Assembly (NCBI GenBank): GCA_030538255.1
Contig: JAUNUI010000023.1
Span: 1-54,928 of the forward strand
DNA from: Pelistega sp.
GTDB taxonomy: Bacteria; Pseudomonadota; Gammaproteobacteria; Burkholderiales; Burkholderiaceae_B
Direction: 5' to 3'
DNA length: 54,928 nt
Shown here in pieces: positions 6,774 to 16,515 of this stretch (its first letter is position 1; the number at the start of each line of letters is the position of its first letter). Position numbers and translations under genes: made by a program. Under the pieces are notes generated by a model, which ran no database searches, had not been told where the DNA came from, and saw only the letters and a program-made list of their open reading frames with translations.

Positions 6774-7937
6774 ATGAAAAAGACATTACTAGCAGCAGCT
6801 CTAGTTACTGGTTTCGCCGGTGTTGCTCACGCAGAATCATCTGTAACTCTATACGGTCTAGTTGACGCAGGTTACGGTTACAAACAACAGAAAGTTTCTT
6901 CTGATGGCGTTGAGTACAAGAACCGTAACATCGGTGCACGTAACAACGTTAAGAACGGTAGCCGTTGGGGCATGAAAGGTGTTGAGGATCTAGGTAATGG
7001 TACAAGCGCAATCTTCCAATTGGAAGGTGGCTTTACTCCTGGTGACGGTAAGCAAGCTCAAGGTGGTCGTTTATTCGGTCGTCAAGCTTTCGTTGGTTTA
7101 ACTGGTGAGAGCTGGGGTACATTCACAATCGGTCGTCAATACAACGCGGCTGACGCATTTATCGCTCCTATCGATCCATTCGGTACAGGTTGGGCTCAAG
7201 CTGCTTCTAACTCAGCTTTCGGTGACTCAGTATCTACACGTTACGACAACGCAATCAAATACGTTTCTCCTAACTTCGGTGGTTTCCAATTCGGTCTAGG
7301 TGTTGTACATGATGACACTAAAGAAACTTGGAAAGATGCTGCAGGTACTCGTACAGAGAAAACAACTGGTTCTGGCGTAACTTTCGGTGCTGGTTACAAT
7401 GCAGGTCCTTTGGCTCTTGGTGTTAGCTTTGACTACCTACGTAACAAACAAAAAGTTAATGGCCAAACAACAACTGACGACAAAACTAAAGCATGGAACT
7501 TAGGTGCTGCTTACGATCTAGACGTAGTTAAACTACACGCTATCGTTGGTCAACAACGTGATGGCGTTATCGGTGGCTTAGGTTTAGCTGACGATCTTTT
7601 CGACAATCTTAGTGAAATCGGTATCACTGGTGCCGCTCCAAGTGGTAAAGGTCTACGTCAAACTTCATGGTTAGCTGGTGTTACAGCTCCAGTTGGTGAT
7701 GCTGGTAAAGTATTGTTCTCTTACACAGGTAACCGTATCAAGCATAACGACTTCGGTGATGCACGTGTTAAGACAAACATCTTCAGCTTAGGTTACCAAC
7801 ATAACCTATCTAAGCGTACACAAGTTTACGCATTGGCTTCTTACGGTCAATCTAAATTGACTAACCGTGGTGCTAACTTGGCTGACGTTAAGTTGAAATC
7901 TACAGACGTAGCTGTTGGTTTACAACACCGCTTCTAA
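6774..7937 (+). CDS. Outer-membrane porin (betaproteobacterial general porin)
   Basis: A 387-residue trimeric 16-strand porin of the Burkholderia/Neisseria/Bordetella type that lets small hydrophilic solutes cross the outer membrane. The 20-residue signal MKKTLLAAALVTGFAGVAHA is followed by the family start SSVTLYGLVDAGYGY. SRWGMKGVEDLGNGTSAIFQLEGGF is the conserved strand 2-3 region. The PIDPFGTGW segment belongs to the constriction loop L3. The last residues, VAVGLQHRF, end in the C-terminal Phe needed for recognition by the BAM machine. Codon use is strongly biased towards a few codons, as in highly expressed genes. It has its own terminator. The OmpR-EnvZ pair at 49.6-51.8 kb is a plausible regulator by analogy, not shown here. 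Confidence 0.95.
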   Translation: MKKTLLAAALVTGFAGVAHAESSVTLYGLVDAGYGYKQQKVSSDGVEYKNRNIGARNNVKNGSRWGMKGVEDLGNGTSAIFQLEGGFTPGDGKQAQGGRLFGRQAFVGLTGESWGTFTIGRQYNAADAFIAPIDPFGTGWAQAASNSAFGDSVSTRYDNAIKYVSPNFGGFQFGLGVVHDDTKETWKDAAGTRTEKTTGSGVTFGAGYNAGPLALGVSFDYLRNKQKVNGQTTTDDKTKAWNLGAAYDLDVVKLHAIVGQQRDGVIGGLGLADDLFDNLSEIGITGAAPSGKGLRQTSWLAGVTAPVGDAGKVLFSYTGNRIKHNDFGDARVKTNIFSLGYQHNLSKRTQVYALASYGQSKLTNRGANLADVKLKSTDVAVGLQHRF

Positions 7938-7944
7938 TTGTTGA

Positions 7945-8006
7945 GTATGGCTTAGTCCATACCTAACAAATTAGCTGAAAAACCCTGGTTCGCCAGGGTT
8001 TTTTTA
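7945..8006 (+). terminator. Hairpin plus terminator after porin
   Basis: A first hairpin, GTATGG-CTTAGT-CCATAC (7945-7962), is followed by a strong terminator: AACCCTGG (7981-7988), TTCG loop, CCAGGGTT (7993-8000) and a T-run. Confidence 0.9.
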
Positions 8007-8183
8007 TATCTGCTGTTGCAGTGGTATGGATTTAGAGGTGGTATAGAGGTGGTATAGTAAGCTGAAGTGTAATCTCGTCAAGAGTCGCTGCGTAAACTTA
8101 GTTGTTTGCATGTCACATATATTGTATGAATATAGGCAAAGATAAAAATCTTTAGTGGTAATATGCTCGATAAGGAGGGCAAT

Positions 8184-8432
8184 ATGCTTAATATAAACAT
8201 TACTAATTTCAGAAAAAATATTTTTAGCATATTAGAGCAAACAATCAAATTTAATGAGCCAGTTAATGTCAGCACCAAAGATGGTAACGCCGTTATGCTA
8301 AGTGAAGAAGATTGCAATGGGCTTATGGAGACGCTGTATCTTTCTACCATGCCAGCTATGAAAGAAAAAATTCTAGAGGACTTGAATGTTCCACTTGAAG
8401 AGTGTTTGCCTGAAGATAAGGTTCAGTGGTAG
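8184..8432 (+). CDS. Orphan Phd/YefM-family antitoxin
   Basis: An 82-residue antitoxin from the ATG at 8184, which follows an excellent ribosome binding site (AAGGAGG at 8171-8177); the longer frame from 8163 starts inside it. The N-terminus, MLNINITNFRKNIFSILEQT, is the DNA-binding part of the YefM/Phd fold. DGNAVMLSEEDCNGLMETLYL is the dimerisation core. The acidic tail ending in EECLPEDKVQW is the toxin-binding end. The sequence resembles low-GC Gram-positive members as I recall them, which suggests transfer. No complete toxin gene follows. Only a short in-frame stretch starting at 8438 looks like the beginning of a Txe/RelE-type toxin. The antitoxin therefore appears to be an orphan, still possibly able to bind DNA or a toxin encoded elsewhere. 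Confidence 0.8.
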   Translation: MLNINITNFRKNIFSILEQTIKFNEPVNVSTKDGNAVMLSEEDCNGLMETLYLSTMPAMKEKILEDLNVPLEECLPEDKVQW

Positions 8433-8437
8433 GGAGC

Positions 8438-8518
8438 TTGATCGTTTATATAAAGAATGTAGCAAAAGAAATTAAACTCAATGTAGAAAACCAAGTCTTT
8501 GCCCCTGTAAGCCACTGA
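8438..8518 (+). pseudogene. Possible remnant of a Txe/RelE-type toxin
   Basis: Directly after the antitoxin, a 26-codon frame beginning at TTG reads LIVYIKNVAKEIKLNVENQV before a stop. The pattern I-V-Y-x-K-x-x-x-K-[ED]-I is like the first strand and helix of Txe/RelE toxins (typically I-V-Y-T-K-x-A-x-K-D). The rest of an 85-90 residue toxin is missing. This is a weak similarity over a short stretch and could be chance; position and strand are what make it plausible. Confidence 0.3.
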
Positions 8519-8603
8519 TTTCGGCTGTAAAATAAATGTCACACATCTAAAGTATTAGTCTTCATATCGCTGGTTTTTGCCTAAAAGCGGTTATAATGAC
8601 GGT

Positions 8604-9266
8604 ATGAAAAAACTAATTTTCCTTGCTCTCTGCTTGATGAATATTGCTAGTGCACAGTCTATTGAATTGGCACCTAGTGGCTCTGCGACTCTGGCTTCTG
8701 CAGGTTCAGTTAGAACTTTTAATTCTACATTATCTCCACAGCTAGGCGCTTTGTTTCCTTCAAGCGCGCAGCCTGTCTTTACTCCTTCAAGCGTAAGTTC
8801 TGCGTCAATCTCTAGTGCGTCAAGCTCTAGCTCTGCCTCAATCTCTAGTGCGTCTACTTTGCCGAGTGTGATTGCCCCGAGTTCGACGGCTTTAAGTGTG
8901 AGCATGCCAAGCTCTATCTCGAGTGCAACCCCAAGCTTGGCCTCAAGCTCCGTCGCAAGCTCAACTTCACGCCCTAATTTCGTACCTGCCGATGGCGGGG
9001 TGATTCTCTATGGTCGTGTCGATCAGGGTTATGGTTATACGCAACAACGTATCAGCGGTTCGCATCAAGGGGTGCCTTTTTCGATTAAACGCTCTGATGC
9101 AGGTGTACGTTCTGGGGTGATGAATGACTCTAAGGTGGGGATCCGCGCTGAGCAGAGTTTAGGTGGCGGGAATAAGGTATTTATTCAAATTGAAGAGAAT
9201 TTTAATGGGGCGACTGGTGCGCCCTTGAAAGAACGTGGAACTACTGTGATTGGCATTGGTGGTTGA
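8604..9266 (+). CDS. Secreted porin-like N-terminal fragment with Ser/Ala-rich linker
   Basis: A 220-residue protein from the ATG at 8604; the longer frame from 8577 adds nine unlikely residues before the signal. Residues 1-17 form a Sec signal (MKKLIFLALCLMNIASA). Residues of about 20-130 are low-complexity Ser/Ala/Pro with repeated SSASISSAS words. From GGVILYGRVDQGYGYTQQ to KVFIQIEENF, the last 90 residues align with strands 1-3 of the complete porin at 6774 (VTLYGLVDAGYGYKQQ and AIFQLEGGF there). The protein then ends after GATGAPLKERGTTVIGIGG. A 16-strand barrel cannot form from this piece. It is either a truncated porin pseudogene with an open frame or a small exported protein that kept the porin start. 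No ribosome binding site is obvious. A terminator follows. Confidence 0.6.
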   Translation: MKKLIFLALCLMNIASAQSIELAPSGSATLASAGSVRTFNSTLSPQLGALFPSSAQPVFTPSSVSSASISSASSSSSASISSASTLPSVIAPSSTALSVSMPSSISSATPSLASSSVASSTSRPNFVPADGGVILYGRVDQGYGYTQQRISGSHQGVPFSIKRSDAGVRSGVMNDSKVGIRAEQSLGGGNKVFIQIEENFNGATGAPLKERGTTVIGIGG

Positions 9267-9283
9267 CTTTATGTGATTTGTAT

Positions 9284-9317
9284 GCCCGCTCGCGGATTGG
9301 CTGTGAGAGGGCTTTTT
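9284..9317 (+). terminator. Terminator after the porin-like fragment
   Basis: GCCC-G-CTCGC (9284-9293) pairs with GTGAG-A-GGGC (9303-9312), with one mismatch and one G-T pair, followed by TTTTT. Confidence 0.65.
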
Positions 9318-9371
9318 AGCATGTTTTTTATTGTATCAGTGTAAGAATGTTCCGCAACAAAATTTCTTAAA

Positions 9372-9408
9372 TGATACAATCTATGAGTTTGGTTAAAACC
9401 TCTATAAT
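9372..9408 (+). promoter_or_regulatory. Likely nuo operon promoter region
   Basis: Two candidate -10 elements lie upstream of nuoA. One is an extended -10, TG-A-TACAAT (9372-9380), and the other is a perfect TATAAT at 9403-9408. Neither has a good -35 at standard spacing. The transcript would have a leader of about 140-160 nt before nuoA, which contains the small ORF at 9478. Confidence 0.4.
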
Positions 9409-9477
9409 AGGGGGTGGAAACTCGTCTTTACCGACGTTAAACGTGTGTTTTTATTAATGCTAAGGGGGGAACTCCTT

Positions 9478-9528
9478 ATGCGCCAGACCATATTAAGCTT
9501 AAGTCTTATGTGTGGATCTGTAAGTTGA
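9478..9528 (+). CDS. Possible 16-residue leader peptide ORF before nuoA
   Basis: An ATG at 9478 follows AAGGGGGGA (9462-9470) with 7-nt spacing, the best ribosome binding site in the nuo leader. It encodes MRQTILSLSLMCGSVS and stops 21 bp before the nuoA ATG, which itself has a weak binding site. It could couple ribosomes into nuoA or act as a leader peptide. CTCCTT at 9472-9477 can pair with the purine tract and might hide it. No homologue is known to me. Confidence 0.3.
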   Translation: MRQTILSLSLMCGSVS

Positions 9529-9549
9529 AACTATGGGCGACTATACATT

Positions 9550-9909
9550 ATGAATATTGCTGAATATTTCCCCGTGTTACTGTTCATTCTTGTGGCAGGT
9601 GGCTTAGGGGCTTTTCTTTTATTTGCAGGTAGTTTTTTAGGGCCACGTAAGCCTGATCCTGAGAAGATTTCTCAGTATGAGTGTGGTTTTGAGGCATTTG
9701 AAGATGCGCGTATGCGCTTTGATGTACGCTACTACTTAGTGGCTATTCTCTTTATTCTGTTTGATCTTGAACTTGCTTTCTTATTCCCATGGGCCATCGC
9801 TAACGGCGCTGTGGGTATCGTCGGTTTTGCAACCGCAATGATTTTCTTAGTTATTCTTACCGCCGGCTTCATTTACGAATGGAAGAAGGGCGCGTTGGAC
9901 TGGGACTAA
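9550..9909 (+). CDS. nuoA: NADH-quinone oxidoreductase subunit A
   Basis: First gene of the complex I operon. NuoA is a three-helix membrane subunit at the junction of the peripheral and membrane arms, close to the quinone pocket. At 119 residues it has the family length. Helix 1 is at about 9-30 ([16 protein letters not shown]). The conserved loop is [36 protein letters not shown], with Cys45 and the acidic and basic residues that line the quinone site. Two further helices follow in [13 protein letters not shown] and [22 protein letters not shown]. The start at 9550 has a weak ribosome binding site; a leader ORF just upstream may help translation. The nuoB gene follows after 22 bp. Confidence 0.97.
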   Translation: MNIAEYFPVLLFILVAGGLGAFLLFAGSFLGPRKPDPEKISQYECGFEAFEDARMRFDVRYYLVAILFILFDLELAFLFPWAIANGAVGIVGFATAMIFLVILTAGFIYEWKKGALDWD

Positions 9910-9931
9910 TTTTTAAGTGGCGTAATAGTAT

Positions 9932-10417
9932 ATGTCTGAACAAAATGAATTAAACAATAAGGGTTTCTTGGTGACCAGCACTGACGCAGTGATGAACTGG
10001 GTTAAGACGGGTTCCATGTGGCCAATGACCTTCGGTCTCGCCTGCTGTGCGGTAGAGATGATGCACGCGGGTGCGGCGCGTTATGACTTGGACCAATTTG
10101 GCATTATTTTCCGCCCAAGTCCGCGTCAGTCTGACGTGATGATTGTCGCCGGTACTTTATGCAATAAGATGGCACCTGCTCTACGTAAGGTATATGACCA
10201 GATGGCTGAACCTCGCTGGGTGGTCTCTATGGGCTCCTGTGCGAACGGTGGTGGCTATTATCACTACTCGTATTCAGTTGTACGTGGCTGCGATCGCATC
10301 GTGCCAGTGGATATTTATGTGCCAGGCTGTCCGCCCACAGCTGAAGCACTGATTTATGGTTTATTACAATTGCAAAATAAAATCCGTCGTACTAATACCA
10401 TTGCGCGTGAAGCGTAA
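9932..10417 (+). CDS. nuoB: NADH-quinone oxidoreductase subunit B
   Basis: A 161-residue peripheral-arm subunit that holds iron-sulfur cluster N2, the last electron donor to ubiquinone. The four cluster cysteines are visible: the tandem pair Cys38-Cys39 in [12 protein letters not shown], Cys103 in [11 protein letters not shown] and Cys133 in [11 protein letters not shown]. The length and spacing are those of the bacterial family. It lies between nuoA and nuoC, with gaps of 22 and 31 bp. Confidence 0.98.
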   Translation: MSEQNELNNKGFLVTSTDAVMNWVKTGSMWPMTFGLACCAVEMMHAGAARYDLDQFGIIFRPSPRQSDVMIVAGTLCNKMAPALRKVYDQMAEPRWVVSMGSCANGGGYYHYSYSVVRGCDRIVPVDIYVPGCPPTAEALIYGLLQLQNKIRRTNTIAREA

Positions 10418-10448
10418 GGGTCACACGACTCACTAACTCGATACGATT

Positions 10449-11063
10449 ATGACGCGTCTAGAAATATTACAAAACACGCTTACTGAGCGCCTAGGTGATC
10501 AAGTGAAGATCATCGTAGACCGCGGTGAGGTGACGGTTGAAATTCCAGCCGATAAGTGGGTGCAAACCTGTACGAACTTGCGTGATGAGCCTGGCTTATC
10601 GTTTGAGCAAGCAGTTGACTTATGTGGTGTTGACTACTCAACGTACGGTGTACCGAATATTGATCCATCTAAGGCTTTTCCAGCTCGCTTTGCCGTAGTG
10701 GCGCACTTAATGTCAGTGAAGCATAACTGGCGCTTGCGTGTACGCGCTTGGGTGCCGAATAATGACCTGCCTATGGTGGGTTCATTGGTTGATGTATGGC
10801 CAAGCTTAAACTGGTTTGAACGTGAAGCATTTGATCTATTCGGAATTGTCTTTGAAAATCACCCAGACTTACGCCGCATCTTGACTGACTATGGCTTTAT
10901 CGGACATCCATTCCGTAAAGATTTCCCATTAATTGGTCACGTTGAAATGCGCTATGACGAACAAGCCAAGCGCGTTATCTATCAACCTGTAACGGTTGAG
11001 GCACGTGAAGTTACCCCACGTATTATTCGTGAGGATGGTTATGGAGTAGGGCACGCAAAATGA
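10449..11063 (+). CDS. nuoC: NADH-quinone oxidoreductase subunit C
   Basis: A 204-residue peripheral subunit of complex I (30-kDa family) without cofactors, which supports NuoD and NuoB. The signature [24 protein letters not shown] followed by [24 protein letters not shown] is complete. It is separate from NuoD, unlike the NuoCD fusion of Escherichia coli. Its stop overlaps the nuoD start by 4 bp (ATGA type), which implies translational coupling. Confidence 0.97.
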   Translation: MTRLEILQNTLTERLGDQVKIIVDRGEVTVEIPADKWVQTCTNLRDEPGLSFEQAVDLCGVDYSTYGVPNIDPSKAFPARFAVVAHLMSVKHNWRLRVRAWVPNNDLPMVGSLVDVWPSLNWFEREAFDLFGIVFENHPDLRRILTDYGFIGHPFRKDFPLIGHVEMRYDEQAKRVIYQPVTVEAREVTPRIIREDGYGVGHAK

Positions 11064-12319
11064 CAGCAGAAATTAAAAACTATACGCTGAACTTCGGTCC
11101 TCAGCACCCCGCAGCACACGGTGTATTACGCTTGATTCTTGAACTCAATGGCGAAGTGATTCAACGTGCTGACCCGCATATTGGTCTCCTGCACCGCGGC
11201 ACTGAGAAATTAGCAGAACACAAAACATACTTACAAGCCTTGCCGTATATGGATCGTCTTGACTATGTGTCGATGATGGTCAATGAGCATGCTTACTGTA
11301 TGGCGGTTGAGCGCTTATTAGGCATTGAAGTGCCACTACGCGCACAATATATCCGCGTGATGTTCGATGAAATTACTCGTATTCTGAATCACTTAATGAG
11401 TGTCGGTACGCACGCCCTTGACGTGGGCGCGATGGCGGTGATGCTGTATGCCTTCCGTGAGCGTGAAGACTTGATGGACTGCTATGAAGCGGTATCAGGT
11501 GCGCGTATGCACGCGGCTTACTATCGTCCAGGTGGTGTGTATCGTGATTTGCCCGATACCATGCCTAAGCATGAAATCGACTCTAAGTACCGTAGCGTAC
11601 GTGAGATGAAGCGCTTAAACTCAAACCGTGAAGGCTCTTTACTCGATTTTATTGAAGACTTTACCAAGCGCTTCCCAGCCTGTGTTGATGAATACGAAAC
11701 CTTATTAACCGATAACCGTATTTGGAAGCAGCGTCTCGTTGGTGTTGGCGTGGTTTCACCTGAGCGTGCATTAGCCTTAGGCTTTACCGGTGCGATGCTC
11801 CGTGGCTCAGGGGTTGAATGGGACTTGCGTCGTAAGCAACCGTATGAAGTCTACGATCGCCTTGAGTTCAACGTACCTGTTGGCGTGAACGGTGACTGTT
11901 ATGACCGTTACCTCGTACGTGTCAATGAGATGCGTGAGAGTAATCGTATTATTGCCCAGTGTGTACACTGGTTGCGTAATAATCCTGGTCCTGTGATTAC
12001 GGACAATCATAAAGTTGCACCGCCTAAGCGTGCAAATATGAAGTCAGGTATGGAAGAATTAATTCACCACTTTAAACTCTTCACCGAGGGTTACTCTGTA
12101 CCCGCGGGCGAAGTCTATGCCGCTGTTGAGCATCCTAAGGGTGAGTTTGGTATTTACATGGTATCTGATGGGGCGAACAAGCCTTATCGCATGAAGATTC
12201 GTGCACCTGGTTTTGTCCATCTGCAATCACTAGACGAAATGTCTCGTGGTCATATGCTGGCTGACGCCGTGACCATCATTGGTACTCAAGATATCGTATT
12301 TGGTGAAATTGACCGCTAA
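11060..12319 (+). CDS. nuoD: NADH-quinone oxidoreductase subunit D
   Basis: A 419-residue 49-kDa-family subunit that forms the quinone-binding cavity together with NuoB. Family landmarks are [15 protein letters not shown] at 12-26, with the quinone-site His residues, then [16 protein letters not shown] and [11 protein letters not shown] with the conserved Tyr. The C-terminal [17 protein letters not shown] and the closing DIVFGEIDR are also present. It overlaps nuoC by 4 bp and has its own ribosome binding site (GGAGTAGGG) inside the end of nuoC. nuoE follows after 26 bp. Confidence 0.98.
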   Translation: MTAEIKNYTLNFGPQHPAAHGVLRLILELNGEVIQRADPHIGLLHRGTEKLAEHKTYLQALPYMDRLDYVSMMVNEHAYCMAVERLLGIEVPLRAQYIRVMFDEITRILNHLMSVGTHALDVGAMAVMLYAFREREDLMDCYEAVSGARMHAAYYRPGGVYRDLPDTMPKHEIDSKYRSVREMKRLNSNREGSLLDFIEDFTKRFPACVDEYETLLTDNRIWKQRLVGVGVVSPERALALGFTGAMLRGSGVEWDLRRKQPYEVYDRLEFNVPVGVNGDCYDRYLVRVNEMRESNRIIAQCVHWLRNNPGPVITDNHKVAPPKRANMKSGMEELIHHFKLFTEGYSVPAGEVYAAVEHPKGEFGIYMVSDGANKPYRMKIRAPGFVHLQSLDEMSRGHMLADAVTIIGTQDIVFGEIDR

Positions 12320-12345
12320 CCCTAGCGAATTATTGGATCTATAAC

Positions 12346-12837
12346 ATGTTGCTTTCTGAACAAGCTTACAAATTGATTGATAAAGAGTTAGCCAAATATC
12401 CGGCTGACCAACGTCGATCGGCCACCATGTCAGCTTTGCGTATCGCGCAAACTGAACAAGGGTGGATTACTCCTGAGATTGTAGAGGATGTTGCTCGCTA
12501 TATCGGTATCCCAGCGATTGCCGTACAAGAAGTGGCTACCTTCTACAATATGTTTGACCTTAAGCCCGTGGGTCGCTTTAAAGTCACCGTCTGCACAAAC
12601 TTACCCTGTGTCTTACGTGATGGTGTGAAGACCTTGGATTACCTCAGCCAGAAGCTTGGCATTGGCGTGAATGAAACCACCGCCGATGGCCTAATTACCC
12701 TGAAAGAGAGTGAATGCTTAGGTGCTTGCGGTGACTCGCCTGTGGTCTTGGTGAATAACCATCATATGTGCGTACGCATGACACAAGAGCGTATCGACGA
12801 AATGCTTGAAGATATTCGCAAGGAGGCGCAGGCATGA
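12346..12837 (+). CDS. nuoE: NADH-quinone oxidoreductase subunit E
   Basis: A 163-residue thioredoxin-like subunit of the NADH dehydrogenase module that holds the [2Fe-2S] cluster N1a. The four ligands are visible: Cys83 and Cys88 in [11 protein letters not shown], and Cys124 and Cys128 in [11 protein letters not shown]. The N-terminal helical part with [14 protein letters not shown] is typical. It overlaps nuoF by 4 bp (ATGA), so their synthesis is coupled, matching their direct contact in the complex. Confidence 0.98.
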   Translation: MLLSEQAYKLIDKELAKYPADQRRSATMSALRIAQTEQGWITPEIVEDVARYIGIPAIAVQEVATFYNMFDLKPVGRFKVTVCTNLPCVLRDGVKTLDYLSQKLGIGVNETTADGLITLKESECLGACGDSPVVLVNNHHMCVRMTQERIDEMLEDIRKEAQA

Positions 12838-14192
12838 GTTTTCTCGACAAATATTCTCAAGGCCTAATCGCCAACCCTGGTAATGACTTAAGCACCAGCA
12901 TGGCCTTACATGGTCGCCATATCCAACCTCAAATTCTAGATGGTCTTAACGGTGCTAACTGGCAACTTGACGAGTATGTTAAGCGTGGTGGCTATGAAGC
13001 CCTACGTAAAGTCTTAACCGGTGGCATGAGCCAGGAAGACGTGATTTCTGAGTTAAAAACTTCAGCACTCCGAGGTCGTGGCGGTGCAGGTTTCCCGACA
13101 GGCTTGAAGTGGAGCTTTATGCCACGCTCATTCCCGGGTCAGAAATACGTTGTCTGTAACTCGGACGAAGGTGAACCAGGTACATTTAAAGACCGTGATA
13201 TTCTACGCTTCAACCCACATACGGTGATTGAAGGGATGATTATTGCGGGCTACGCCATGGGCGTGAGTGTCGGCTATAACTATATCCACGGTGAGATTTT
13301 CGAAGTCTATGAACGCTTTGAAGAGGCGATTGAACAGGCACGTGCCGCAGGTTTCTTGGGTGATAACATCCTAGGCTCTGGCTTTAACTTCCAACTCCAC
13401 GCCCACCATGGTTATGGTGCGTATATCTGTGGTGAAGAGACCGCCTTACTTGAGTCGCTTGAAGGCAAAAAAGGCCAACCACGCTTTAAACCACCATTCC
13501 CAGCGAGTTTTGGTTTATACGGTAAGCCAACCACAATTAATAATACGGAAACTTTTGCTGCTGTGCCTTGGATTATCCGCAACGGTGGTAAAGCTTATCT
13601 TGAAGTCGGCCTACCGAATAATGGTGGTACTAAGTTGTTCTCAATTACCGGCGATATTGAGCGCCCAGGTACGTATGAGATTCCACTAGGCACACCATTC
13701 TCAACCTTGCTTGAGTTGGCCGGTGGTATGCGCCAAGGCAGCAAGTTGAAAGCGGTCATCCCAGGTGGCTCAAGTGCGCCAGTGATTCCAGGTGACATCA
13801 TGATGGACACCAATATGGACTATGACTCGATTGCGAAAGCTGGCTCGATGCTGGGTTCCGGTGCTGTAACGGTGATGGATGATACTCGCTGTATGGTGAA
13901 ATCACTCCTACGCTTATCGTACTTCTATTACGAAGAAAGCTGTGGTCAATGTACGCCTTGCCGTGAAGGTACAGGTTGGTTGTACCGTATGGTGCATCGT
14001 ATTGAGCACGGTAAGGGGCGCGCCGAGGACTTGGACGTATTGGATGAGATTGCCAGCAACATTATGGGTCGCACGATTTGTGCCCTAGGTGATGCGGCGG
14101 CCATGCCTGTACGCGCTTTCTTGAAGCATTATCGTGACGAATTTGCCTACCACATTGAACATAAGCAATGTGTTGTGGCTCCTTATCTGTAG
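12834..14192 (+). CDS. nuoF: NADH-quinone oxidoreductase subunit F
   Basis: A 452-residue subunit that oxidises NADH through FMN and passes electrons to the [4Fe-4S] cluster N3. The Gly-rich nucleotide motif [15 protein letters not shown] begins near residue 79. [15 protein letters not shown] and [15 protein letters not shown] contribute to the FMN and NADH site. The cluster motif [14 protein letters not shown] lies near residue 365, with the fourth Cys in [10 protein letters not shown]. The ribosome binding site AAGGAGG lies at the end of nuoE. Confidence 0.98.
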   Translation: MSFLDKYSQGLIANPGNDLSTSMALHGRHIQPQILDGLNGANWQLDEYVKRGGYEALRKVLTGGMSQEDVISELKTSALRGRGGAGFPTGLKWSFMPRSFPGQKYVVCNSDEGEPGTFKDRDILRFNPHTVIEGMIIAGYAMGVSVGYNYIHGEIFEVYERFEEAIEQARAAGFLGDNILGSGFNFQLHAHHGYGAYICGEETALLESLEGKKGQPRFKPPFPASFGLYGKPTTINNTETFAAVPWIIRNGGKAYLEVGLPNNGGTKLFSITGDIERPGTYEIPLGTPFSTLLELAGGMRQGSKLKAVIPGGSSAPVIPGDIMMDTNMDYDSIAKAGSMLGSGAVTVMDDTRCMVKSLLRLSYFYYEESCGQCTPCREGTGWLYRMVHRIEHGKGRAEDLDVLDEIASNIMGRTICALGDAAAMPVRAFLKHYRDEFAYHIEHKQCVVAPYL

Positions 14193-14201
14193 GTCGAAAT
14201 A

Positions 14202-16514
14202 ATGGTTGAATTAACGATTGACGGTAAACAAGTGTCGGTGCCTGCAGGTAGCATGGTGATGCATGCTGCTAGCGAATTAGGTATCTATGTACCGCACTTT
14301 TGCTACCATAAAAAATTATCTATTGCGGCGAACTGCCGTATGTGTCTTGTTGAAGTTGAGAAAGCTCCTAAGACCTTGCCGGCATGTGCAACACCCGTTA
14401 CCGATGGTATGGTGGTGCATACATGCTCTGCTAAAGCAATCGCTGCACAACAAGCCGTGATGGAATTCTTATTGATTAACCACCCCCTAGACTGTCCAAT
14501 CTGTGACCAAGGTGGTGAGTGTCAATTACAAGACTTAGCCGTCGGTTACGGTAAGTCTGAAACTCGTTATCGCGAAGAAAAGCGTGTGGTATTCCACAAG
14601 GACGTCGGCCCCTTAGTTTCTGCTGAAGAGATGGCACGCTGTATCCAATGTACACGCTGCGTACGCTTTGGCGAAGAGGTTGGCGGTATCCAAGAATTGG
14701 GTATGGTGAATCGCGGTGAGCATTCAGAGATCACCACCTTCGTGGGTCGTGCGATTGAGTCAGAACTCTCTGGCAATATGATTGATATTTGCCCCGTTGG
14801 TGCCTTGACCTCTAAACCGTTCCGTTACAGCGCACGTACGTGGGAACTGGCACGTCGCCGTTCAGTGAGCCCGCACGATAGCGTAGGCAGTAACTTGGTG
14901 GTTCAAGTGAAGAACGACCGTGTGCTACGCGTAGTACCTTTTGAGAATGAAGAGGTCAACGAGTGCTGGATTAGCGACAAAGACCGTTGGTCTTACGAAG
15001 GTCTACATATTGACGATCGCTTATCAGTACCTATGATCAAGGGTGATGATAATGTCTGGCGTGAATCAAGTTGGGAAGAAGCCTTAACCGCTGTGGCCCA
15101 AGGTCTTGAATATACCAAGAAGCAATTTGGCGCAGCGAAAATCGGTGCCTTAGCCTCAGAGACCTCAACACTTGAAGAATTAAGCTTATTGAATGCTGTG
15201 GTACGCGGTTTAGGTTCAAACAATATCGACACCTTATTGCGTCAGACTGATGCTAATTTAGTGAAATCAATTGCTGGTGTGCCTTGGTTAGGCATGCCGA
15301 TTGCTGATTTGAATACACTTGATGGTGTGGTGGTGATTGGTTCTAACCTACGTAAAGACCATCCATTAATGGCGCAACGTCTACGCCAAGCCGCGAAGCA
15401 TGGTGCACGTATTATTCTGATTGATAGCTACGGTGAAGATCCTTTATTCCCAGTCGCCGCTCGCTTGACGGTAGCGCCATCACAATTGGCCGCAACGGTG
15501 GCACAAGTAGCCGCTGCTGTGAAAGCTCAGAAAGAGGGTGCGCAAGCCGATCTACAAGATGCAACGCAAGCACTAGCAGCGCAGATTGTTGCCGGTGCTA
15601 AACCTGCCGTACTCTTGGGTAATGCTGCTGTGGCTGCCCCTGATGCCAGCCAGATTGCGGCACAAGCACAAGTATTAGCGGATGCAAGTCAAGCGACATT
15701 AGGTTTCTTAACTTCAGGCGTGAATACTGTAGGTGCTTACCTCGTCGGTGCAACAGCACAGAACGGTGGTCTAAGCGCACAAGAGATGATTAAAGATTCT
15801 CTAGCCGCTTATATCGTCGTACATACCGAGCCTAAGTTTGATATGGATAATGGTCTAGCCGCTGAAGCTGCATTAGCGAAGTCTTTCAGTGTGGCGTTGA
15901 CATCCTACAAATCAGCCGCTCAGTCTTGGGCCCGTGTGATGTTGCCAGTGGCGCCATTTACCGAGACTTCAGGTACTTATGTGAATGCTGAGGGTCGCGC
16001 GCAAAGCTTTAAAGGCGTAGTGCCATCCTATGCGCAATCACGTCCAGCTTGGAAAGTCTTACGCGTATTGGGTAATTTGTTAAGTCTAAATGACTTTGAT
16101 TATGAATCATCTGAAGCGATTCGTGAAAAAGTCTTAGCCTGCAATTTCACCGCCAAGCTCAACAATAAAGTGACGGCTGTAGTGCAAGCAAGCAGCGTGA
16201 CTGAATTGAACGGTTTAGAGCGTGTGGCAGAAGTAGCTATTTATCGTACTGATGCGATTGTACGCCGTGCGGAGTCTTTGCAAGAGACAGAGATTAGCCA
16301 AACACCTCGTGCCTTGATGAATAGCCAAACTTTAGCCGCCTTACAAATCACTGAGGGTGCTAAAGTCAAGGTGTCATCTGCGACAGGTACAATTGAGCTT
16401 GAAGCCGCTGCAGATGATCGTCTCGCGAATTCGACTGTACGTATTGCACAAGGCTTTGAAGCAACCGTGGCCTTAGGTCAGGCCTTTGGTCAACTAACTG
16501 TGGAGCGCATCTAA
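14202..16514 (+). CDS. nuoG: NADH-quinone oxidoreductase subunit G
   Basis: The 770-residue large subunit of the peripheral arm. The N-terminal ferredoxin-like part carries the [2Fe-2S] cluster N1b (Cys34, Cys45, Cys48, Cys62). His94 with Cys98, Cys101 and Cys107 binds the [4Fe-4S] cluster N5. Cys147, Cys150, Cys153 and Cys197 bind N4. From about residue 215 it continues as a molybdopterin-oxidoreductase-like domain without the cofactor. I see no extra CxxCxxxC set for cluster N7, so that cluster is probably absent. Alanine-rich segments in the last third are looser, as usual for this family. It starts 9 bp after nuoF and ends 1 bp before the nuoH start. Confidence 0.97.
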   Translation: MVELTIDGKQVSVPAGSMVMHAASELGIYVPHFCYHKKLSIAANCRMCLVEVEKAPKTLPACATPVTDGMVVHTCSAKAIAAQQAVMEFLLINHPLDCPICDQGGECQLQDLAVGYGKSETRYREEKRVVFHKDVGPLVSAEEMARCIQCTRCVRFGEEVGGIQELGMVNRGEHSEITTFVGRAIESELSGNMIDICPVGALTSKPFRYSARTWELARRRSVSPHDSVGSNLVVQVKNDRVLRVVPFENEEVNECWISDKDRWSYEGLHIDDRLSVPMIKGDDNVWRESSWEEALTAVAQGLEYTKKQFGAAKIGALASETSTLEELSLLNAVVRGLGSNNIDTLLRQTDANLVKSIAGVPWLGMPIADLNTLDGVVVIGSNLRKDHPLMAQRLRQAAKHGARIILIDSYGEDPLFPVAARLTVAPSQLAATVAQVAAAVKAQKEGAQADLQDATQALAAQIVAGAKPAVLLGNAAVAAPDASQIAAQAQVLADASQATLGFLTSGVNTVGAYLVGATAQNGGLSAQEMIKDSLAAYIVVHTEPKFDMDNGLAAEAALAKSFSVALTSYKSAAQSWARVMLPVAPFTETSGTYVNAEGRAQSFKGVVPSYAQSRPAWKVLRVLGNLLSLNDFDYESSEAIREKVLACNFTAKLNNKVTAVVQASSVTELNGLERVAEVAIYRTDAIVRRAESLQETEISQTPRALMNSQTLAALQITEGAKVKVSSATGTIELEAAADDRLANSTVRIAQGFEATVALGQAFGQLTVERI

Positions 16515-16515
16515 T

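Noticed and set aside
8163-8183. Start of the antitoxin at 8163
   Set aside because: Its first codons contain the ribosome binding site of the ATG at 8184, where the family start MLNIN lies.
3532-9549. Integrative element at tRNA-Leu
   Set aside because: No integrase gene and no second copy of the tRNA 3' end before nuoA. An old insertion is possible but not shown.
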